Assembly: GCF_033958435.1 (NCBI RefSeq)
Contig: NC_134152.1
Location: forward strand, 21,302,001-21,366,000
Source of the DNA: Carettochelys insculpta
Lineage: Eukaryota > Chordata > Testudines > Carettochelyidae
Length of the DNA stretch: 64,000 bases
Direction of reading: 5' to 3'
Numbering within the stretch: position 1 is the first letter of the stretch; the number at the start of each line of letters is the position of its first letter. Positions 56,613 through 64,000 of this stretch are shown here, piece after piece. The translations under genes and the position numbers were made by a program. The notes under the pieces are model-generated. The model worked only from the letters and a program-made list of their open reading frames with translations. It was not told the DNA's origin and made no database searches.

Positions 56613-58135
56613 GCCTGCAAGTCACCAGGATCTGATGAAACGCATCCTAGAATACTCAAGGAGCTGATAGAGGAGATATCTGAGCCTTTATCTATCATCT
56701 TTGGAAAACCATGGGAGACAGGAGAGATTCCAGAAGACTGGAAAAGGGCAAATATAGTGCCCATCTATAAAAAGGGAAATAAAAACAATGCAGGAAACTA
56801 CGGCCCAGTCAGCTTAACTTCTGGGCCAAGAAATCATCTGCAAACACTTGGAAGGTGGTAAGGTGATAGGGAACAGCCAGCATGGATTTGAAAAGAACAA
56901 ATCATGTCAAACTAATCTGATAGCTTTCGTTGATAGAATAACGAGCCTTGTGGATAGGGGAGAAGCGGTAGATGTGGTACACCTAGACTTTAGAAAAGCA
57001 TTTGATACGGTCTTGCATGGTATTCTTATTAAAAAACTAGGCAAATACATCTTAGATGTGGCTACTCTAAGGTGGGTGCATAACTGGCTGGATAACCGTA
57101 CTCAGAGAGTAGTTCTTAATGGTTCGCAATCCTGCTGGAAAAGTACAACAAGTGGGGTTCCGCAGGGTCCTGTGTTAGGACCGATTCTGTTCAATAATTT
57201 CATCAACGATTTAGATACTGGCATAGAAAGTACGCTTATTAGGTTTGCAGATTACACCAAGCTGGGAGCGGTTGCAACTGCTTTGAAGGATAGGGTCATA
57301 ATTCAAAATGATCTGGATAAATGGGAGAAATGGTCTGAGGTAAACAGGATGAAGTTTAATAAAGACAAATGCAGAGTGCTCCACTTGGGAAGGAACAATC
57401 AGTTTCACACATACAGAATGGGGAGAGACTGTCTAGGAATGACTACAGCAGAAAGGGATCTAGGGCTTACAGTGGACCACAAGCTAAATATGAGTCAACA
57501 GTGTGATGCTGTTGCAAAAAAAAGCAAACATGATTCTGAGATGCATTAACAGGTGTGTTGTGAACAAGACACGAAAAGTCATTCTTCCGCTCTACTCTTC
57601 GCTGGTTAGGCCTCAGCTGGAGTACTGTGTCCAGTTCTGGGCACCGCAGTTCAAGAAAGATGTGGAGAAATTAGAGAGGGTCCAGAAAAGAGCAACAAGA
57701 ATGATTAAAGGTCTAGAGAATGTGACCTATGAAAAAAGGCTGAAAGAATTGGGCTTGTTTAGTTTGGAAAAGAGAAGATTGAGGGGAGACATGATCGCGG
57801 TTTTCAGGTATCTAAAACTGTGTCATAAGGAGGAGGGAGAAAACTTGTTCTTTTTGGCCTCTGAGGATAGAACAAGAGGCAATGAACTTAAACTGCAGCA
57901 AGGGATGTTTAGGTTGGACCTTAGGGAAAAGTTCCTAACTGCCAGGGTGGTCAAACAGTGGAATAAATTACCAAGGGAGGTTGTAGAATCTCCATCGCTG
58001 GAGATATTTAAGAACAGGTTAGATAGATGTGTATCAGGGATGATCTAGACAGTACTTGGTCCTGCAGCTGGGACAGGGGCTGGACTCGATGGCCTCTCAA
58101 GGTCCGTTCCTGTCCTAATATTCTATGATTCTATG
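56613..58135 (+). mobile_element. CR1 LINE, 5'-truncated, nested in the Penelope-like element
   Basis: Encodes the CR1 reverse transcriptase in two overlapping frames (56848-57549 and 57503-58048). Blocks are GFEKNKSCQTNLIAF, LDFRKAFDTV, SGVPQGPVLGPILF, INDLDTG and FADYTKLG (catalytic FADD changed to FADY), then the CR1 C-terminus [20 protein letters not shown] and [17 protein letters not shown]. It ends in TTCTATGAT repeats. ATAAAT flanks it at 56607-56612 and 58136-58141. Confidence 0.92.
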
Positions 58136-58141
58136 ATAAAT

Positions 58142-58946
58142 ATATTAGCATATTGTGGGGCCATGTTGGTGCCCATAGCAGTTCCACTAATCTGGAGGTA
58201 TAAATTGTCCCCAAATTGGAAATAATTGTAGGTGAGAACAAAGTTAGAGGTCAGACACCAGATTGGCTGTGGTGACATCAGGGATGGTATTCCTGATCGC
58301 TTGTAATCCATCTTCGTGCGGAATATTAGTGTACAGAGCCTCCAGATCCATGGTGGCAAGGATGGTGGTGTCAGCAACTTTTCCGATGTTTGCAATTTCC
58401 TCAGGAAGTCAGTGGTATCTCGGAGATAGCTGAGAGTGTTGGTGGCATGGGGTTTCAGGAGGGAGTCCATATAACTGGATAGTCTGGTGTATAGGGCTTC
58501 CAGGGTTTCCAGGTTTGTGGATTTTGGGAAGTAAACAGAATAATCCAGGTTGGGGCTCAGATGGTGTGTCTGAGTGAATAAAGTCCCGAGTAGCAGCACG
58601 GAGTTTCTTAAGTAGTAGCTGTAATTTCTTTTGGAATTCCAAAGTGGGATCAGAGGAGAGAGGTCTGTAAAATTTGGTGTTGGAGAGTTGTCTGGCTGCC
58701 TCCTGTTCATAGTCTGACATTCATGATGACAACAGCACACCCTTTCTCAACTGGTTTGATTATAATGTCTAGGTTATTTTTGAGACTCCGGACAGCATAG
58801 CGTTCAGCATAGTTGAGACTGTGGATCATTTGGTATTGTTCGCATATAATGTCAGTCTGAGCACGGTTGCGGAAGCATTGTACGTAGATATACAGACTTT
58901 CACTACAACTGACGGGGGAGTCCACACAGAGTTCTACCAACTGCAC
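58142..58946 (-). pseudogene. Penelope reverse transcriptase (first half)
   Basis: The minus strand begins with LNYAERYAVRSLKNNLDIII and KPVEKGCAVVIM, the N-terminal RT block of this family. A frameshift follows near 58720, then the long segment ending LYLQISGTAMGTNMAPQYAN, the motif that precedes the catalytic aspartates in Penelope reverse transcriptases. Interrupted at the codons for NIF by the CR1. Confidence 0.8.
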
Positions 58947-58975
58947 TGCTTTTTTGTTTTGACACTTTATACAGT

Positions 58976-61510
58976 CTTTGAAGCTTTAACAAGCAATAAA
59001 GAACTCTGCACCTATAAAAGTGACAGATGTCTCCAAGTAAAGAATGACACTGCTTGCTGGAGTGCTAACAAGAGCCAATAATAACTTAACTCCTTTGCAC
59101 CAAAATACCTATTATACCTGACAGCAAATGACAGATTTAACCACTCTCTCTCTATATATACACACATATCAGACTGGGGAATATCACCATTTCATGGACT
59201 TACTTATAATGACCATCTAACAACCAAAAAGGCAATTTCTACTGCTTGTTGGGAATCTTCTGTCAGAATGATTTTCCAATGGAAAACTCGTGTATTTTGC
59301 GTTCCCGAAAGAAGACTATTACCCAACAGGGTTTGTGGTGAATAATGCCCACACATTTCACATGTCCTAAAATCCACACATAAGTGTTCTGCTTTGTGAA
59401 TTCAGATGCCTCTTAAAAACGAACAGGTTTAGAGCTGATCAGGCTGGGGAAAACGTATTAAATTAAGTGGGTTAAACTGAATGAGGAAAAAAGCTCTTAT
59501 TCCAGAATAAAAATGTCCACATGGGGCCTCACACCAATATAATGATTTCACAATCGCTATTTCAGTAAATTTCCAGGTACAGGTAAGCCTTTAGCTAAGA
59601 GTCTTAAGAAAAAAAAGTACGTGACCTGTGCAGTATTCCTGGAGCAGGTGTGTCATGAACAGGGTACAGTATGGAACATGTCACTAACATCCATTGCCCC
59701 CTGTTGCTTTACTGATCCAAGAGGTCTACCAATGAGCAAGCGTTTAAAAAATAAAACAAAAGAAAAACTTCTTACTGAATAGATTAGCACACAACATAAA
59801 GAAAGAGGATGGAAACAGGAGATCCAGATTCTATTCTAGGCAAACACTGACATCACATCAATTCGGAGGACACCATTAGCTCAACGTAAGTCACATCTGT
59901 ACTACTCAGAGGTTCCTGGGGTTCAGCCTGGAAATCCCTTGGAACAATTTACTTCCTTGTAGTCCCACTCCCCATCAACTCTGATTCACAGGGGTTAAAA
60001 CCAGTGAGCTGGGTGGCTGAGCAGAGAGACTGTAGACCAAATAATACTTTGTTTAAACAGTGTAAAACAGTTTAAACTTCAGAGACGATCACTTCAACTC
60101 ATTCAAAGTCAGTGCGGTTTATCTACGACGACAATGGTGTGGCTGAGAACAGAATTTATCCCACTGCCTGTGCAATTAGACAGTTTTACAGTTTACATAA
60201 AGAGCCCTGGTGACTAGCGAAGGGAGAATAAAAAAGTTTCTATTTGAAGATTTAGGGTTTTGGAAGGTTTTTTAAATCAAATTTAAGGGGGAAAAGAGGC
60301 TTGGAAAATCATACTCTTGCTGAAACCAGGAACTAACTTTTACAGATGAGTTAGAAACAGTCCGTACTTCTTTGTCACCACCAGGCAATGACAGCATGTG
60401 CGTCCTATGAAAGATGAAGTCAGAATTTTGTGGGATTTATTTCAATTACTCTCACACAAGGATGCTTTTAAGAGGTGGGAAATCCTATTCTCATGCACTG
60501 TGAAAACTGGCACTTCCCTATCTAATCAATGCCACAGAGGTCCTTGATGAGACAGGCTAGGAAGAGCTAAAACTTATAACAGTTGTTAATTTGCAGCTTG
60601 TGTCTGTTTCCTGCTTTAAATCAAGTATATAGGGCTCACTTTTTTGGTGCACAGTCAAAACAAAGAGGTTTTTTATTAAATAGTTTCAGAATTTGGCTCA
60701 AGAAGAATATAAAGTTGAAAGTCACATCAATGAAACAGAGCCCTGTAATAATAGACCTTTATTTGAGACATATTTGAGGGAAATGTTCTTAACAGAACTT
60801 GATTTATTTCCATTGAAAATAAAACTCCGAAAAGAATCTGTGCTAAACGCGATGTTTTAAATTAAACTGAAGGATTATCTCATTTTTATAGTTCTGTACA
60901 AGTAGAGAGGGCTAATACTAAATGTACATACTATTACATATACACACGCTTTACTGCCATCTTGTGAATATTTACAAAACCAGCAGATTTTCTTGTTAAA
61001 AATAGCCTTTTAATTTCACTTCAGATTTATTTAATGAGGACTAAATTCTATCATCTATACTCACATGTGGCTACTGCCAATATAGCCGCACTAATTTTGG
61101 TGAAAATACTTGTTGAGCAAGATACTATTTAGTGTAAGTAATACTGGCAGAATCAGATCCTTTAAAAAGTCAATGTATAAAATATCTATACTTTCACATA
61201 ATTTCACAAGTGAAGTCAAAGTCTTAATCTTACCAAAATCTTTTTTGAAAAACAAATTGAAACATTATTGAAAAACAATACTAAATTCGCTCTGATAAAA
61301 ATATTGCAGCTTTACATCCAATTTGTATAGCAATCTTCAAAAGTGAATAAGCTGGTGCCTATAAAAAAAAATAATAATTAGGCATTGGATGAAGTACTAA
61401 TTAAAAGAAACCAGATTTGTGAAAACAAAGGTGTGCACTAATTTTTAAAAATAATATTAAAGATTTATTTTTATCCATGTTACAGAAACAATACTGCTTT
61501 CCCAGAATAG
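58976..61510. other. AT-rich intergenic sequence
   Basis: No gene, SINE or LINE recognised. Only short frames, none with family resemblance. Confidence 0.35.
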
Positions 61511-61521
61511 GACAAATAGGC

Positions 61522-61546
<25 letters not shown>
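61522..61546. repeat. Poly(T) tract
   Basis: About 25 consecutive T, followed by AAAA. No identifiable retroelement upstream. Confidence 0.85.
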
Positions 61547-61553
<7 letters not shown>

Positions 61554-61699
61554 GAGACTTACCTTGTATTAAAATATATCATATGTGATAAAAACATATC
61601 CGTTCTCCACACAGATGTGGAAAAACGACAGAGGGACTTCATAAAGCTCATGAAGCAAAACAAGAGGGACAAATTTGCTCCAGAGTTTCATCCTACGGA

Positions 61700-61890
61700 G
61701 GGAGGGGCGGGGGGAGAACCTATGGCCTACTGACCAGATCTGGCCCTGGCATAATTTGATCCGGCCCAGTGCAAGTTTCCATGATGCAGGCTGGAAGTAT
61801 TGGTGCCCCCTAGCAGCTCAAGTGTAAGTGCCATCTAACTCCACTCCAGGGGAAACCCCCGAACTTTTGCTACCCTTCCCTCCACAGCAG
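61700..61890. mobile_element. hAT-like fragment
   Basis: ACCTATGGCCTACTGACCAG, ATCTGGCCCTGGCATAATTT and GATCCGGCCCAGTGCAAG resemble the subterminal part of vertebrate Charlie-type elements. Ends not located. Confidence 0.4.
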
Positions 61891-62341
61891 TGATGCAGCC
61901 TGACCACCGGCTCACTCTGCTGCAGGGGAAAAGCTTGTGCTTCAGCGCTGGCTCACTCAGCTGCAGAGGGGCTCCAAGCCCTCTGCGCATTCTGAGTTAC
62001 ATGCAGGGGAAGGGGTTTTGTGATGTTTTGGTTTGTTTCCCACCTTGAGAGCATTGGGAGCAGTTGAGAGTGAGGGTAAGTTTTTTGCTTGTGTGTGGTC
62101 CCTGACTGATTTTTCTGTGGTTCAGAGTCCCTTAAGCAAAAGAAGTTTCCCTACCCCCATCCTTAATCAATATAATAAACTGTGTCTGGTATATCAGGGT
62201 GATATCTGGATTCCCAGGGCTGAAAGCGATAGATAACTAACAAAAGGTTCAATTATTAATCTAACATTTTAAGCAAACTCAAATTAGACTACACGTTCAA
62301 AAACAGAGTTAATGCAATAGTTTAGTTTTGAAAAAGAACTA

Positions 62342-62667
62342 CAGGTTGAACCTCTCTCAGCTGGCACCCTTGAAACCTGACAGGTGCCAGATGAAAGAAT
62401 TTTCTGGGCAACGGGAGGTCAATATTGACTAGTGTGTTACCAGCACTTCCACTGCTTATTGGGCTGCTAGAAGACATTTAGGGGTAAATTACAGCTAAAT
62501 AATACCACAGAAAACTGAGAGCCAGGACTGGTGGCTGGAAACAAGCTTTACAGGACTATGGAAAACTTAACCACACCCATGATGAGTGGTCATCCAGCCA
62601 ACTAAAATCATGCCAGATTATGGAGTTTGCAGGATGAGAGTGTTCTGGTTTAGAAAGTTTCAACCTG
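62342..62667. mobile_element. Tigger-like MITE with TA duplication
   Basis: Termini CAGGTTGAACCTCTCTCAGC and GTTTCAACCTG, flanked by TA at 62340-62341 and 62668-62669. The interior (CCTGACAGGTGCCAGATGAA, GGTCAATATTGACTAG, ATCATGCCAGATTATGGA) is the longer version of the copy at 39959-40205. Confidence 0.85.
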
Positions 62668-62669
62668 TA

Positions 62670-63813
62670 GTTTTAACAATAGCATTTACAGGATGCTATA
62701 GTTGCTGGAAAACTTAAAAAATTTCAACATTAAAAAAACCATTTCAGATTTTGATAAAGATGCCTTTAGTTTTATCCGATATGTACCTTCTCAAAAAGAA
62801 TCAACAATTATTACTGTACTGTTATTTTCCACCCACTTCCTGTATTTTCATTTGCACAAAGACAAGGAGACACTGTCGCAACCAAATGCATAGCAATGAT
62901 CAACAGCAATGAATTAATACTCTCTGCCTACCAATTCTGCATTGTGGTCAAGGCCTACATCATGGTGCTCCAGCTCTTCATCACGGAATTTCTTTATTAT
63001 CTGTTTAAAAGAAATTATAAATTAGTAACAGTTTTTACCTACACATCAATGATTAAGATGACAAATCTGCACTTCTGGCCACCTTATCACTTGAGAAACA
63101 GTATACCTGAAGTCAAGACCTCTAGCTAAATGCTTTTGAAAAATCCTCTCCTCACAATTTCCAATTAGAACAACCCACAACTACAGTACATGAGGAAAGA
63201 ACCTCTGAAATAAAGAAGTTCATGTTATGTTCTTGGTGTTATTCAGAAAACTGTGTGTGTTCTCTTCCTGGGCCATTACAGTCTCAGCCAACGTTCGTGA
63301 ATGTCATAACTCTATCATGCATATGCTGATTATAACCAGAATCATAGTAGATAATGATATGAAAAAGATAAATCATAGATGCCCACCCCCATTGCAAGCA
63401 ACAGTGGATTAAGGCTCCGAGTAAGAGTCATCAGATACTACACTAACAACACACTGTGTCTTAGCTAAGAAACCAGGTTGGAACATTTTCTTGTCATACT
63501 GAGAGCACCTCCTGAATCCCAGCTTATTCTGGAATTCTGAAAAATCTTTCTAGAAAACAGAACTGCTAATTAGCAAGCCAGTCTTCCTTTTTCACATTTT
63601 TTTAACACTAACATTACAATAGTCATTCTGAGATTATTATATTTACAAACTAAGACCCCAATCCTGCAAATTGTTCCATGAAGGCAGCCATCTGCATGTC
63701 CATGAAGCTCCACCAGATTTAAGTGTCTTTCAGTACAGAAAAACTTGCAGGATCAGAACTTAAGAGAAAGAACCAGGATCATGGTATGAGCTAAGTATAG
63801 AATACAAAATTTT

Positions 63814-63847
<34 letters not shown>

Positions 63848-64000
63848 TACACAAATAATTGCATAAAAAATTAAACCAAATACCTTCAAAGCAAAATATG
63901 TGAACTAATGGTGTGAGAGTCTGCTATGATACATGACAGTTTTCCTTCTGTAAGGCTTTGCAAAGGCTCCTCTCTTTATACTTGTATAAATCGAAAGAAA
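62670..64000. other. AT-rich intergenic sequence
   Basis: Contains a poly(T) tract of about 29 at 63816-63844. Short frames only; no gene recognised. Confidence 0.4.

Larger units (their letters stand above)
55196..58975 (-). mobile_element. Penelope-like retroelement interrupted by CR1 (subfamily 2)
   Basis: The tail is at about 55198-55300. It is followed on the minus strand by the GIY-YIG and linker region (55680-56240), the second half of the reverse transcriptase (56250-56606), the nested CR1 (56613-58135), then the first half of the reverse transcriptase (58142-58946). Without the CR1 it is about 2.25 kb, the most complete copy in the window. The hammerhead region is damaged: the CCACGAAAGC part is deleted near 55286. 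A (TG)n run lies at 55425-55441. Confidence 0.85.

Overview
This is a vertebrate nuclear window, very probably from a cryptodiran turtle. Three things point that way: a tRNA-Lys-derived Cry I-type SINE near 35.3 kb, several chicken-repeat-1 (CR1) LINE fragments with reptile-like 3' tails, and many Penelope-like retroelement (PLE) copies whose 3' ends are typical of turtle and crocodilian genomes. Gene density is low and introns carry many transposons. There is no bacterial signal, and most long open frames are chance frames in GC-rich repeats.

The window holds one clear protein-coding gene. It lies on the minus strand between 25398 and 16105 and encodes a NOTUM-family carboxylesterase, the secreted enzyme that removes palmitoleate from Wnt proteins. 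I rebuilt 11 coding exons totalling 1476 bases (491 residues plus stop). Every splice phase matches and no stop interrupts the frame. The serine, aspartate and histidine of the catalytic triad are present at 228, 336 and 385, each exactly four positions before human NOTUM 232, 340 and 389. The protein is too diverged to be the orthologue of human NOTUM, so it is probably the second vertebrate paralogue (notum2). One intron uses a GC donor.

The rest is mobile DNA and unassigned unique sequence. (i) There are eight PLE copies in two subfamilies. Four have an inverted 5' segment, so they are head-to-head palindromes; three of those have clear target-site duplications and the fourth has an imperfect one. 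The subfamily-1 tails contain a type I hammerhead ribozyme core, best preserved at 43464-43520. One PLE with reverse transcriptase and GIY-YIG regions (55196-58975) was split by a CR1 LINE with a perfect 6-base duplication. (ii) CR1 fragments lie at 14.8, 18.2-19.4, 23.7, 44.0-44.6 and 56.6-58.1 kb. (iii) Many non-autonomous DNA elements occur: hAT-like, Tol2-like, Tigger-like with TA duplications, and a large family whose termini contain a GTCTACA-like motif. (iv) tRNA-derived SINEs are scattered. (v) GC-rich minisatellites lie at 7.6, 31.8, 37.4 and 50.4-51.6 kb.

Region by region: 1-16 kb is unique sequence, hAT/PLE copies and a possible conserved non-coding block near 13.6 kb. 16.1-25.4 kb is the NOTUM-family gene with transposon-filled introns. 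25.4-50 kb is intergenic sequence with MITEs and PLEs. 50-52 kb is a minisatellite. 52.7-59 kb is a hAT element and the PLE/CR1 nest. 59-64 kb is mostly AT-rich unique sequence.
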